From Porodaedalea pini (taxonomy: Eukaryota > Basidiomycota > Agaricomycetes > Hymenochaetales > Hymenochaetaceae), in the NCBI GenBank assembly GCA_002794775.1, contig NBAY01000038.1, forward strand, positions 62,001-126,000: DNA of 64,000 nt, read 5' to 3'. Position 1 is the first letter of the stretch; the number at the start of each line of letters is the position of its first letter. Made by a program: the position numbers and the translations under genes. Positions 23,736-35,400 of this stretch are shown one piece after another. The notes beneath the pieces were generated by a model. It was not told the DNA's origin. It was given only the letters and a program-made list of their open reading frames with translations, and searched no databases.

Positions 23736-26700
23736 TCACGACATCGAACCCGTTGAGAAGATTACAGACACATATCTTGACCAGTTCTTATTCTTTGAGG
23801 CTGACAAGTGCGGACACTGAACCTCCTCCCCTTCTGGTGTACAAGTGTTGTCAGGGTATCAATAACTTGACGGACATCTGGGAGACGAGCGAGGGCAAAT
23901 GCGTAGTGATGATGGAGACCGTACTTTCGAAGGTCTACGAAAAGATTGACCTGACCCTTTTCAACCGTCTGCTTCGTCTTATTCTCGACCATAATCTTGT
24001 GGACTATATCACAGCGAAGAATAACTGTGTTCTCACCTACAAAGATATGGCACATATGAACACATACGGGATGATCCGTGGTCTGCAGTTCTCTGCCTTT
24101 GTCTTCCAATACTATGGTCTTGTCCTCGATCTTCTCATCCTCGGCTTGCAACGCGCAAGTGAAATAGTGGGTCCCCCACAACTGCCCAATAATTTCCTGC
24201 AGTACCGTGATTCTGCGACCGAGACACGCCATCCAGTCCGTCTCTATTCTCGTTATGTTGATCGTTTGCATATTTTATTCCGCTTCACCGCCGAGGAATC
24301 ACGCGACCTTATACAACGTTACCTCAACGCGAATCCGGATCCAACAAACAACAACATTATTGGGTATAACATCGAGAGATGTTGGCCGCGGGATTGCCGT
24401 ATGCGCCTGATCAAGCACGACGTCAATCTAGGTCGGGCTGTGTTCTGGAACGTGAAGCAGAGCCTGCCTCTTTCTTTGACGACGATTGAATGGGAAGATA
24501 CATTTGTTAGTGTCTACTCTAAAAACAACGCTCAGCTACTCTTCTCGATGAGCGGCTTCGAGGTGCGCATTCTGCCGAAGATTCGGACGATGAGTGGAGA
24601 GCAGTTCTCGCTCAAGGACGGGTGTGGAACTTGACCAACGAGCAGTCGAAGGAGCGTACTGCACAAGCCTTCCTCCGCGTCTCCGATGAAGGTAAGAATA
24701 TTAAAACTTCCATGGAATATGTAACGCTGAAGAGTTTCATAGGTGTTCAACAGTTTAACAACCGTATCCGCCAGGTCCTCATGAACTCAGGCTCTACCAC
24801 CTTTTCCAAGATTGTCAACAAATGGAACACTGCGATCATTGGTCTGATGATCTACTATCGGGAGGCCGTCATCCATACGAACGAGCTGCTTGATGCTTTG
24901 GTGAAGGCTGAGAACAAAATTCAGACCCGTGTCAAGATCGGCTTGAACAGTAAGATGCCTTCGCGTTTCCCTCCGGTCGTCTTCTACACCCCTAAAGTAT
25001 GCATCGCAACTCTTATGTATATCCGCAAGGGCATGCTGGGTAAGCATGTCCATTTTGCTGTAGAAAAATGTGCTCAGCTGTTCATCCTTATCCAGATCCG
25101 CTCGAGGTCCATCTTGTTGATTTTCCAAACATTGTCATTAAAGTAAGCGAGCTGCGATTGCCGTTCCAATCATGTATGAAGATGGAGAAGTTTGGTGAGC
25201 TCATTCTTGTAAGTATATCCGTTGTTAGAGGCTGGCCTGCTGCGCAACTTGTTCAGTAGCATGCAATGCAATCTCAGATGGTGCTCTTCAACCTTTACGG
25301 TATGAGTTACCTTTTTTTCGTACAAGGACGACCTTTCAATATTTCGCTATAGATGACTGGCTGAAGTCAATCTCGAGTTACATGGCATTTTCGCGTCTCA
25401 TCCTCCTCCCGCGTGGCTTGCACGTGAACAATGAGAGGGCTAAGATCATCTTACGCCCTGATAAGTCGACAATCACAGAGCCCCACTTTGTCTGGCCGAC
25501 GCTGTCTGATGACGACTGGATTAATGTTGAAGTGGCTTTGAAGGATTACATCCTTGCTGTATGTTGTAGTGCCTTGCTCTATTGCTTTGTATCAATCTGG
25601 TCCATTCTTTGAAGGATTTCAGCAAGCGGAACAATGTGAACATCGCCTCTCTGACAGCCAGCGAAATTCGCGACATTATTCTTGGTCAGGAGATTGCTAC
25701 ACCGTCTGTGCAGTGTCAGCAAATGGCTGAGCTCGAGTAAAGCATGGAAGCTCAGGCACAAGTCACTGCTGTTCGAATGTAAAGTTTCTGAGGGCGTCCC
25801 CGGGACGGAGAACAGACTCCATTGGAGCTCGCTTGGAGCTCCAATGGAGTCAGGGTTGATATTATGTAATTGATGCGGCAGACATGCCGACAAGATATGT
25901 AATCATAGTCTTGTTTAGTAAATGTCGATCATCTTTTCATCAGTCACAGTAACATACACATAACATTACTGTGACTGATGGGCTTCTAGCGCCGCTAGAA
26001 GCCCGTCAGTGCACACCTCTGCTTCAAGGTCCTCTACAAAGTCACAGGCCCTCGATGACACTGTTAACAAGGCTGTCAAGGCAAACCACCCTGTGTCTAG
26101 CATCACAAGGTAGTGTGCATCATGCCACATACCATTGTTGTCTGACTCCAGGGCTACATGGTGATGGGTGCCCTTGAGCATGAAGCCAAGCACAATGAAC
26201 GTCTGTAGCACCACTTCTGTCTCTGTCTCTGTTCCCAACATCCTCAACCTCTCTGCAAGTTCAGTATTGTTCCCAGATTCTGCAGAGCTGCCTCCTGTTT
26301 CTAGGGTTGCTGCACTGGGTGGAAGATATTCACAGATAAGCAATGGAATGTGAGGTTGTCAAATGTGAGCACAAGGAGGCACCACACTGTCTCAGTACTG
26401 AAACCCTTTCCATGTGTGTGCAGGAGTAGAGCAAGGCCTAAGGAGACCTTGCATGCAGGTGATGCAGATACTGAGGTGGGGATGAGGTAGGTGATGCCTA
26501 TCAGGTCTGACTCTGGCCTACCAGACATGTTCTTTGAGCTTATATTCATGTATTGATTGGGGAATTGAGCTTTGGGAAAGGAGAAGGGAGCATTAATGTC
26601 ACTATTACATGCAGAAGATATATTATAGCTGTGGCCATCATATAGGTTGTAATTGTATGGGATGCAGCTGAACAACTCCTAAATTGTAATGTGTTAGAGT

Positions 26701-27967
26701 ACGACCATGTACTCAACAATCACTTAACCATCATACCTGCATACAACGCGGGCAGAGGTCAAGCGACGTGGGAGAACGATAGCGGGCGCCGTTCAGGCGA
26801 CCACCACGCCCACAGACACAAGAGCGAAGAGGGGAGGAGTCAAACGCATGAGTGTCGTGGACGACGTTGTCAAGAATAAGCAGCAGTGGATTCCAAGAAT
26901 ACTGAGGTGAGGGATAATACAGGTGAACGAGCTACCTATATACTCAGTGCTTGTGAGACCTAACTACTATAAAGAGGACAACTTTTCTGGGAAATGGAAT
27001 GTGATGGAATGTCGTGGAATGTTCTTACTAATGAGCGGACAACATCGCCTGCGACCACGTGCAAGGGTCACGTGATTGATAAGTGGGTGACATCAGCGAA
27101 GGGAGCGATGACGGACAGAGTCCAGTGGGGAGAGGGAGGAAGAGGACATTGGAGATGATGAAGACAATGAAGGAAAGGGGAAGGGAGAATGCGCACTTGG
27201 AGTCCTAACATAATGCCATGACATTGCGATCACACATGATCTCTTTTTGGCAGAGAGTATTGTGTGCAATCATGCAGTCAAACATGCTCTTATGTATCAA
27301 ATTTGCCTGAGGTGGGTTCACTCAAAGGTGCACCTTACTAGGTCATGTGCAACTGATGGGCTTCTAGCTACACTAGAAGCCTGTCAGTCACAGTAACACC
27401 TGCAGATCATGACTGTGACAGAAGATTGACAGTGATTGGCAGATCATTCTACTATTAAGAGGAAGTGACTAATATAAGTGGCCATCATCTACCTAATAGG
27501 GACCCTGACTCCAGCCAAATGGTTATGTGAGCTCCATGGAGTGTGTTCCTTGTGCCGGGGACATCCATGGTGATGCAATTCAGACTGTTACCAGTAAGAT
27601 TAATTGGAATGTCACCTGTTTGTCAATCTTCTGGTGTTTGTCTCTTTTAGCAACCAACTATGAACAGCAGATCTTCTCAAGCAAGTCTGACTGGTGTGTT
27701 CATGCTATCTCGGCTACCCACCTTTCCCTTCACCTACAGCACATATATGTGTTAAATGGTGATGTGAAAGATGACACATCATCATTCACTTATGTCATAC
27801 TCAAAAATGCTCTATAGGCTTTTATCATTGCTGCCAATCTGCAAATGCAAGTAGCAGCGTTCCTTTATGGCACCTCACCTCCAGACAATAAGCAGGTCAA
27901 GGAGATCAAGGCTGTTGCATGGGTTCCCTAGTGTGGTAACAACAATTCAGTGGAGCTACCCTCACAG
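23736..27967 (+). pseudogene. PRP8 fragment B, with internal deletion and transposon insertion
   Basis: Begins at [20 protein letters not shown], shares with fragment A a deletion right after FFEADK, and continues through [48 protein letters not shown] and [20 protein letters not shown] to FYTPK. It then skips several hundred residues to [37 protein letters not shown] text and [16 protein letters not shown] follow, up to QAQVTAV at about 25780. There a TIR element (25790-27568) is inserted. PRP8 resumes at HGDAIQTVTSK with an intron, then ATNYEQQIFSSKSDW, AISATHLSLHLQHIYVLNGD and [20 protein letters not shown]. It ends at VELPSQLS, immediately before a MITE. Stops at 25738, 27815 and about 27931 confirm decay. 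Confidence 0.9.
25790..27568. mobile_element. 1.8-kb TIR DNA transposon, copy 2, inside PRP8
   Basis: Same family as 1371-3217, inverted. Its left end (GAGGGCGTCCCCGGGACGG) corresponds to copy 1's right end, and its right end (CCGGGGACATCC) to copy 1's left end. Subterminal palindromes TTCTAGCG-CGCTAGAA (25984-26002) and TTCTAGCTACACTAGAA (about 27362-27378) are present. The last ~120 bases inside the left TIR also match copy 1, but the centre does not. The minus-strand frame 25966-26343 (125 aa) resembles no transposase I know. The PRP8 frame is split between V(S/N)- and -HGDA. No exact target duplication is readable, perhaps because the copy is older. Confidence 0.8.
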
Positions 27968-27977
27968 CTGTCAAAAG

Positions 27978-28157
27978 ACTTGAGGTAGTGGGCCATTGGG
28001 ATGGCAAGCTACAATTACTGTTTTCTGTGTCTTACATTTTATATGAGAGGACTAAAGCTTGCAAATTATACTAAAATATTATTCTCATTAGTAAATTATT
28101 TGATATTCAGTAAACAGTAATCATAGCTTGCCATCCCAATGGCCCACTACCTCAAGT
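27978..28157. mobile_element. MITE, copy 3 (180 bp), at the 3' end of PRP8 fragment B
   Basis: Same family and orientation as 10750-10925, with both tips intact (ACTTGAGGTAGTGGGCC...CCACTACCTCAAGT). It lies ten bases after the last recognisable PRP8 codon. I find no PRP8 sequence on its far side, so it marks a truncation or breakpoint. Confidence 0.85.
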
Positions 28158-28189
28158 TTTACATATTTCTGCTCCTGAGAACCATGCCT

Positions 28190-28335
28190 ATTTTTTGAGT
28201 ACTTAATGAGCAGGTACTGCACAGAATTTACAGAGAAAATCAACATTTATTCTATTTTTTGACATTTTGGCTCAGACACGGCTCATTTCACATGAAATGC
28301 ATGTGTTGCAGGACTTATGAAAATGGCTGTAACTG
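28190..28335 (+). repeat. Diverged repeat downstream of mosaic B
   Basis: Related to 18180-18335 in the same orientation; see that entry. Confidence 0.5.
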
Positions 28336-28347
28336 AATGAAGCTCCT

Positions 28348-28617
28348 GTGAATTTACCTAGATCATTCACTACAGATGGTACTAGAAAGTTTGGCATCAT
28401 TCCTGTTGAACCTTTACATCATGGTGTACATCTCATTCCTCACTTTGGTCGAGTGGCTCCTCAGGAATGGACAAGTGATAACATACTAGATCTATGTAAA
28501 GATTTCTACTTAAACTCTTTTAAAGATTGTAGTACACATTTTCTGTTTATTGATATGTACACAACTGTCCTTAGTTTTGCCTGTAGCTATGGTATTTTTT
28601 TTCTAATCATATTCTAA
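28348..28617 (+). pseudogene. C-terminal fragment of a transposon-associated protein (Plavaka-like?)
   Basis: The frame contains HHGVHLIPHFGRVAPQEWTS followed by DNILDLCKDFYLNSFKDC. The pattern 'hxxhLIPxFG..VPxxWTS.NVLDLC..FYLN' is what I recall from the C-termini of fungal Plavaka/CACTA-like transposase proteins. Nothing else of such a gene is visible upstream, so it is a remnant. The family is recognised from memory only. Confidence 0.4.
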
Positions 28618-28751
28618 AATCAAGCTGCCAATTCTGTTCAATTCCAAAAGTTGGATAATTTTCCATGAAATTCTACAAGTTCTCTAATTTTTGGACTGCA
28701 TTCTCATGATATTCCAAAGATTCTACAATTCATTACAATTCTAATAACTTT

Positions 28752-29327
28752 CTAAGGGTTTCTGAGCAGGAGGGTTTTCCTGATGTGCTCAAGAGTTGCA
28801 TGGTGTTCAAGAACTGGGAGGGCTTTGACACCTAACTTTTCATGCCCCCCATTGCTATACAGCTCATTCTCAATTTCTCTCATCCGATCTCGGCAGTTTT
28901 GAGCACTTGGGAGACTTTTACTCTTTTTTATCAAGGTTCTGTCAAAGCTCATAATTTTTTCCTCCACTTCTTTAAATGAGTAGTCCTTATCAGAAACTTG
29001 CTCTAGCTCTTGGAGAGCATCTTCCAGCTCCTTATCTGTGGCTTTGGAATTGTTTGCTGCGTCGGGATTGTGGAGGCATGCTTTTATCTCCCCTATAAGT
29101 TTTTCTTTCTCCTGGAACCAATGACGATACCAAATGCACCATCCTTGCACAGATTTGAAGTAACTATCGTATTCTCCCTTTACCTCTTCTATGCTGGGCT
29201 CTCGGCTGGCATCTTGAAGTGTGTCATCCTTTTTCTGCCGTCGGCTGGGGATAGACTCCGAGTCATGGCCTGCTTTTCGCTTGCCTGTCTGACGGTTGGA
29301 TTTATGCATGATGTTCTCAGGTGGCAA
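28752..29327 (-). CDS. Hypothetical protein, coiled-coil, 191 aa
   Basis: An uninterrupted minus-strand frame starts MPPENIMHKSNRQTGKRKAG and has a basic, nuclear-localisation-like N-terminus (KRKAGH, SRRQKK). A Glu/Lys-rich middle (KELEDALQELEQVSDKDYSF, EVEEKIMSFDRTLIKKSK) is probably a coiled coil. Composition is unbiased and codon use is plausible. On the minus strand a TATAAAA lies about 65 bp upstream of the ATG. No introns are apparent and no family is recognised. It sits between pseudogene debris and the F-box-like relic, so it may be transposon-derived. Confidence 0.5.
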   Translation of the reverse strand: MPPENIMHKSNRQTGKRKAGHDSESIPSRRQKKDDTLQDASREPSIEEVKGEYDSYFKSVQGWCIWYRHWFQEKEKLIGEIKACLHNPDAANNSKATDKELEDALQELEQVSDKDYSFKEVEEKIMSFDRTLIKKSKSLPSAQNCRDRMREIENELYSNGGHEKLGVKALPVLEHHATLEHIRKTLLLRNP

Positions 29328-29391
29328 GTGTGAGTATTTCGAGTTCTGGTGATGCTGAGAGGGATGTCCGAATCACAAAATGAAGGCGAGG

Positions 29392-29398
29392 TTTTATA
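29392..29398 (-). promoter_or_regulatory. TATA box upstream of the 191-aa hypothetical gene
   Basis: TATAAAA on the minus strand, 65-71 bp before the ATG at 29327. The spacing suits a fungal core promoter. Confidence 0.35.
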
Positions 29399-30226
29399 TT
29401 AATATCTGTGCAATTTGTGGCACACACGCAGTGCTAGCATGAGTTATTCTGCACACACTACCTACCTACCAGCGTGCTAACCTATCGGACTTTGCTCTCA
29501 TATACACATACGGGGGCTCTTGATAGCGCAAATAGTCAGCCAACGAGGTCCTATATGTCCCCTTCAAGTTGAGCTCAAAGCATTAATGAAATCTCCCAAC
29601 TCATTTCGATCTTTTGCAATTACATTGCCAGGCGGAAACTATATAGCGTTCGTTTATTGCTCTTGCACGCCACAAGCAAAGGGGTGAGGAGGCATGTTTA
29701 TTTTTCCAAAGCTGCGGACTAAACAAATTTCGTGTGCAAACATAAACTAGCTGATGAGGAATCTACTAGCCTCATTGGCTGCCGTCATATTTGATTTTTT
29801 CCGAATTAGAGTAGCACTTCAGTAAGCCAAAGCAATGATGTGATTCTCTGTCCGCCGGAACGGAGGCTGAAGATGCAAAGACACAACGAGTTGGCAAAGC
29901 TCATTGACCTCATCCCATAACCTACATATGCTTGAGATTCGTCTTCTTATGCCAAGTCTTACTTTTAGAGATAACCATAAATCGTGACTCCAGTGCAGAA
30001 TCAGAGCTATCCGAGGACCGGTGCGGGAGTAGCATACATGTCTAAAGAGTCAGCACAAAGCGACCAAACACATCGCCAAAGGGAAAGCAAACCGACGGGT
30101 CAGGAAGGACGAACAGTCAGAGCGATGGAAAGATAACCATATCTAATTCTGTGATTTGCTCCTGCAATACATTAAGTAATTCGGGACTCGTCAAGGAGTA
30201 TGGTGAAACATATCTAGCTCGCGGAT
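29399..30226. other. Intergenic, nothing recognised
   Basis: Mixed-composition sequence with no long frame, no repeat shared with the rest of the window, and no RNA structure I can support. Confidence 0.4.
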
Positions 30227-30338
30227 CTATATAAGTCTAGCCGCCAGATGATTAAAGAAGTGAATAAGGTCTGCGAGAAAAGAGCAATATGAACTGATGT
30301 CTAGGATATTTATGAAATTTTTAAAGCGCATGAGGACA

Positions 30339-31443
30339 TCAAGGCAAAATTTCCTCTCTAGCACGTCGTCCAGCCTCGTAAGTCCGAGCCCAGCTCCAAA
30401 GGTCACGACCCTCATCATGGAAGACGTTGCTCTCGAACATCGCACCTGACTTCCGGCTCTTCCTCAGCGTACGCGCCCATGCATCGCCCATCCCGGGTAC
30501 GACGCACACAGCTGGCGAAGTACGAGCAAGTGCAGTGAACTGTGTCCAGATATATGTCGTGGAAAGATACGCCTGCAGAACGCGTATCTCGGGGCTAATC
30601 AAAGAATCTTCGAAAGCGTTGGTGTCGGAGGGTTGGATGAATTCTCCCTCACGTTCGTCCTTCCATACTGAGAAGTCTGAGTCGGGGAGGACGACGAGCA
30701 CGGCACGTGTGAGGGAGCTCGCACGCTCAGACAGGATGTGCGCGACGTCGCGTACGAATTCGGCATCGTTGTCCTCGTTAGCGTTCACCCTGCGAACAAG
30801 CGCGAGGTGCGTGAGTTTCGGCGCGCCACCGAGGGCTGCGAGCGTCGCGCTTGGTGAAGGCCATTTCTCCGGTGGGCACGCAATAGTGAGGTGGGTAAGG
30901 TGCGAGGCAATTGGGGCAAGAGGTAACGACAGTGTCGTATGCCATGAAATGTATGTGTGTAGGATGAGCTCCGAAGGCGTCGGCGACACGGACGGAAAGC
31001 CAGTCGAGGGCGTGTGCCTCGTGTGGTGCTCCAGGATGCATGAATCGACGATGAGTGTCCGAAGAGAGGCAAGGACGGGAGACGCAACAGAAGGTGCGGA
31101 TGAACCAAGCCCGAGAAGAGCACTCGTCGCGGCGTAGAAACGATCATGCTCTGAGCGTCTGCCCTTCGAGGCTCTTGGAGAATCGTGGAAGGGGTACTCG
31201 AGAGCAAGCCGCGTTGTGGACTTGCCAGCAAATGACGCGGGCACGTAAGAGAATGTTATCGAGGTTGGAGACGTCGGCGCAATAGGCGATGTCGTGGACG
31301 AAAGGGTGATGTCATGGTGCGCACAATCTACTACTGTCCTCGCAAAGAGTGCAGTATGCTTTAGATCGTCGAGTGGCACGGCGCCATACAAGAGGGTGTG
31401 CGCGAGACCTGCTAGGACTCGGGAGGTGAGCGGTTCGTTCTGT
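30339..31443 (-). pseudogene. 5'-truncated F-box-like paralog
   Basis: The minus-strand frame (ATG at 31454 inside the transposon-proximal sequence) is open for 371 codons. From VLAGLAHTLLYGAVPLDDLK to the end (SWARTYEAGRRAREEILP) it is a close paralog of the 451-aa protein at 55773-57128. The N-terminal ~100 residues, including the F-box-like motif, are missing. Upstream sequence instead reads RRQNEPLTS and then the KDZ transposon. Similarity extends past the stop codon into the 3'-UTR, so this is a DNA-level duplicate. The frame is intact but the gene has no proper start or known promoter, so I call it a pseudogene. A shortened expressed form is possible. Confidence 0.8.
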
Positions 31444-31451
31444 CGTCGGAA
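31444..31451. repeat. 8-bp target-site duplication of the KDZ element, left (CGTCGGAA)
   Basis: Identical to 47778-47785 and adjacent to the TIR tip CACCTAAGG. Confidence 0.9.
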
Positions 31452-31717
31452 CACCTAAGGTACGTACACAACAGTACCTAATTAGAAGGAGGCTTAGGCC
31501 CCATGACTCCTTCTAATTAGGTACCTGCCGGGTTTTCCTCTCCTACTGGCATTAATACTGACCTAAATTCACAGATTTAGCTACCGGTCAGCTGAGGACC
31601 GGCTACCAGGACTCACCGGTCACCGGCGACGCGCGTCGCCTGCCATAAATGGCATTGCTCACGACGCGCGTCGTCAAACAGCTCGAGCTCATCGTGCTGC
31701 ACGATGAGCTCGACTAG
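31452..31717 (+). repeat. Left TIR of the KDZ element, with hairpin and palindromes
   Basis: Contains an 18-bp-arm hairpin (31474-31491 with 31507-31524, ACCTAATTAGAAGGAG and its complement). It also has GACGCGCGTC-type palindromes (about 31628 and 31661) and a long palindrome CGAGCTCATCGTGC-N-GCACGATGAGCTCG at about 31682-31710. All recur in the right TIR. They are candidate transposase-binding or strand-transfer structures. Confidence 0.85.
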
Positions 31718-32202
31718 CTCATTCAATTCTTAACTATTTCTTTTCAACCCTTTTACTAAATTTATTTAAAATCAAGAACGTTAATACAATCCAGGTAAAT
31801 ACACTTTTTACAGACTATGTAAGAGTGAAATGCAAGTCGGCACCCCACCCGACCCGTTCCAACATAGCCGGTATCACCCAGCACATATACAAGCCAGAAG
31901 CCCTACCCTTTTGTGTGTCCTCGAAGGTCAGTTATTGATCAACCTGAAAGAGGCAGGAGAAAGGGGAGCCAACAGCAGAACGAGCGTTGTCTGCATGTTT
32001 TGGTTTCATCACGTGCTTAGTGGTTCGTGTGACCGAGCAAGCTCGTGTAGCTACGACTTCGCGAAGCCTCGTCGCCTCGTACTCATCGATCACGGCAGCG
32101 ATATCGGTTAGGCAGAAACCCCGGCAATCTCACTCTTCATTATCTCGCATCCCCGGCACGGCAGAAGCAAGAACTATTTACCAAAAGTCAGCAAAGGTAT
32201 GG
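31718..32202. other. KDZ subterminal/5' region, nothing coding recognised
   Basis: AT-rich at first (31730-31830), then mixed sequence. The + frame 31830-32111 (93 aa) has no recognisable features. It is interrupted at 32203 by the hAT insertion and continues after 37768 into the region just before the KDZ transposase ATG. It is therefore probably the KDZ promoter/5' leader. Confidence 0.4.
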
Positions 32203-32210
32203 GCAGAGAG
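32203..32210. repeat. 8-bp target-site duplication of the hAT element, left (GCAGAGAG)
   Basis: Identical to 37761-37768. Confidence 0.9.
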
Positions 32211-32433
32211 TAGGGACTGGTATGGATGGCCTGATCCGCAATCCGCACCGCGGATAGATTTTCTCACGGATACCGCAACCCGTGGATGAAATTCTCACGG
32301 ATACCGCGGTTGTCGCGGATGGGCTTGCGCGTCGTGTTGTGTCACTCACTGCCTATGCTCATTTGTTCCTTTGTTCACTGTCCTCTCATTAATTCCTATC
32401 GGATCTATATACCTTATTAAAATATTATATCCT

Positions 32434-35400
32434 ATGTCTGAGATATCTCCCCCACTCACTTCTTCCACTCCTTTAACACGATTCATCTATCCCAGGGTTC
32501 CCATCAAACCTGGTCCTTCTACTCTCACGTTCCGTGTTCCCACTGTGCCACCATCACGTCAAGCCGCAACTTCTGTAACCAGCATAACGGATACACCAGC
32601 AGTACATACAGAACCAACAAAGAAGCGGAAAAACCAGAATGTTTCGGTGTATGACTTGCCCGATGCCGAAGTTTGGTCTTTAAGCTCAGAAGAGATTCTT
32701 GGTATGTTTCTATTGTCGTTATTTCTCATTTATTTTATATTGAATGATGGAGATGATTATGGCATTCCTACTGAGACTCATTCTATGCCATACATCCTGT
32801 TCTGTTCTTGTTGACTGTCCAACAGGAGGCCAAACCATCCAATTCACTTCATTACATTTCCTTAAGTTTTCTGAGAATCTATCTATTCAACTCATTAATG
32901 TATCTCTTTAGCCCCTTGTTTTGAAAGATGGAGGTCCCATACCTACAGCCACTACAACATCAGTGTGAAACACGTCGAAGGCAACAATACAAGGACAATT
33001 TATTTTGTCTTCACGTGCGCTTATGGCAATGTCGATCACCGCACTGTTGAAAGACCACGCATGAAGACTCGAGATGGTACATCCAACCTCAAGCATTCTG
33101 CAGACCTCTGCAACATCGCCAGAGAAGGATCCATGGCTTCTGGACCACCCACGAGTGCTGTGGCTTATTCACAAGCTGCACATCGCGCAATCATTGCACT
33201 CCGATGTGCTACAAGTAACCGACCCTTCAACTTTGTGACCGATAAGTACTATGGCCTAGAAGTTCAAATGCTCTGCCCAGGAACCCAAATCCCGTCTCCT
33301 ACTACGGTGTCTGAGGACATCAAGGAGATTTACAAAGGGTTGTCTATAAATGTCCGTGATTATTTTAAGGTGAATTTCTGCTTATCCACTATCCCGCCCT
33401 GTCTCTCGTTACGCCTTTGAACATGCCACCTTTCCTTTCCATCAACATTCCAGCCTGCATTAATTAATCACAAAACAGAATCGTGGACGGAACATACACC
33501 TAGCTATAGATGGTTGGACAGCACCCATTGTTGCTTCGTATCTCGGAGTTGTCGTCATCTGGTCCGATGCTGGAATAATTCATCGAGCTATACTAGAGTT
33601 TCTACCGTGAGTTTGAACCTTCGCTCCTTTCTTCTTCTTCTTTTATTATATAGCTTAACTCTTCGGAGCTGCTGACCAGTAGCGATACAAAGCAGCCGCA
33701 GCACTCGCAGCAACAGCAGCACCAGTTGCAGCAGACAACTGCGAACCTCGACTTCTTGTCGTTCACAAGCCCATCTGATATCCTCGCACCTCACCCCGAT
33801 CTCTTCGAGTCTGAACTCGACTCTTCCCTTGCAGGCTTCGACCCTCTTCAGTTGCAGTCGTTCATCATCGAGCAGCCGGACGCGTTCAATTTCCTGCGTT
33901 CCGACACTCCCACTTGTGGCCCTCCCTCTACGATCACCGTCAGCTCAGAGTCTGCCTCAACGTATGACACCTTGTCCTCATACTCGGAGTCTTTCTATAA
34001 TCAAGCCTCCTCGAATTATTCCTTCCCGTTCGACTTGGATATGGACTTCTCGCTCGCGTCCATCAGCGCCCATAGCGATTATGGTGCCGCATCCGCCGCC
34101 CAGAACACTGCCTCCGGTCTGGCAGCCGACGCAGCGTCCGATTACTCATACGAGGCATCAAGGCATTCGCCTGCAAGCAGCGGTTCGGGCAGCATCTCGC
34201 TTGAAGAATATAATCCACGCCCTCCCACGTCTGCCAATCACAACGGCACCTCGGTCTACTCAAGTTACGATTCTCGTTCTGAGTACTACCCTACCGGCTC
34301 CAGCCATCCGTCATTGGCTTATGCATCTGTCGTCTCACCGGCTGCAATATCTGCACTCAGCCAGGCCCACGCGGGTCCAGCCGCCTCAGGCTCGCACACC
34401 CAGGCCCGTTGGCACAGGCCTTGCCATGTCGTTGCTTCCCCGAATCTCGCGAAACGGAAGCCGCTCTGTTCCTCGCCTTCATCTAGTGTCGCAGATGGCT
34501 CGCGTCGTTCGCATCATGAATCGTCGAGGGCACGCGCGAGAAGTATCAATGCAGTCAGTGCCCTCGACTGTCTGCCAGGGCGTCAACCTTAAAGCGCATC
34601 TGGCGGCGCATGATTCCCTTCGGCAGAAGCCTTTCACTTGTACTCACTCGGGATGCGGCCGCTCTTTCTCGCGCAAGCACGACTTGGGTCGCCACTTGGT
34701 ATCGATTCATCGTGATGAGGGTAGCTCCGCGTCGTACGATGGCGGAAGAGACAGCGGGAGCACCAGTGGTGAGCTACTCGTTGGAGTCGCGGGCATGAAG
34801 GAGGGCATTCTAAAGTGCGATGCATGTGGCAAGAGTGGCCCGAAGAAGTGCTTGTGCAAGCATGACGTCAAATAGCCAGTCTGTTAAGGCGCCACTTTTT
34901 TAAATCATGCGTGAGTTCTGTTCACTAGTCGAGTCTTCCCGTTCTAATCATATCTCATTAGATGATTGTCTCTGCCTTCGTCCGTCGTCGGAATGAGTGA
35001 CATCGACCGATGCGTCCTGTTTCAATCTATGCCCTTGTTCCAAGTTCTCGTTTCTGTATCTCGTCTCGTACCACCGCATGTAGCGACGCTTAAGTTGCTC
35101 CGATCGAAGCCTTTCACTTGTATTCACTCGCGATGTGGCCGCTCTTTCTCGCACAAGCACGACTTGGGTCGCCACTTGGTATCGATTCATCGTGACGAGG
35201 CGTGCGCGAGTGGCTCTTGCGTGAGTCCATCCATTCCAGAAGCTGTTCTCTACTGACAGTTTTTGGTCAGATGCTTGTCCTTGTCTCCATCTTTTGTTTA
35301 ACGAGCGACGACGAACGACGCGTCCTGTTTCAATCTATGGCCCTTTTCCAAGTTCTTGTTTTTTGTGTTATATATCTGCATGAGGCATGATGGACTCTTT

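Noticed and set aside
30427..31137. 236-aa + strand frame opposite the truncated F-box-like paralog
   Set aside because: It is a shadow frame of the minus-strand coding sequence; the minus frame matches the intact paralog residue by residue.
31830..32111. 93-aa + frame upstream of the hAT element as a gene
   Set aside because: No recognisable residues pattern, and it is interrupted by the hAT insertion; better explained as KDZ 5' region.
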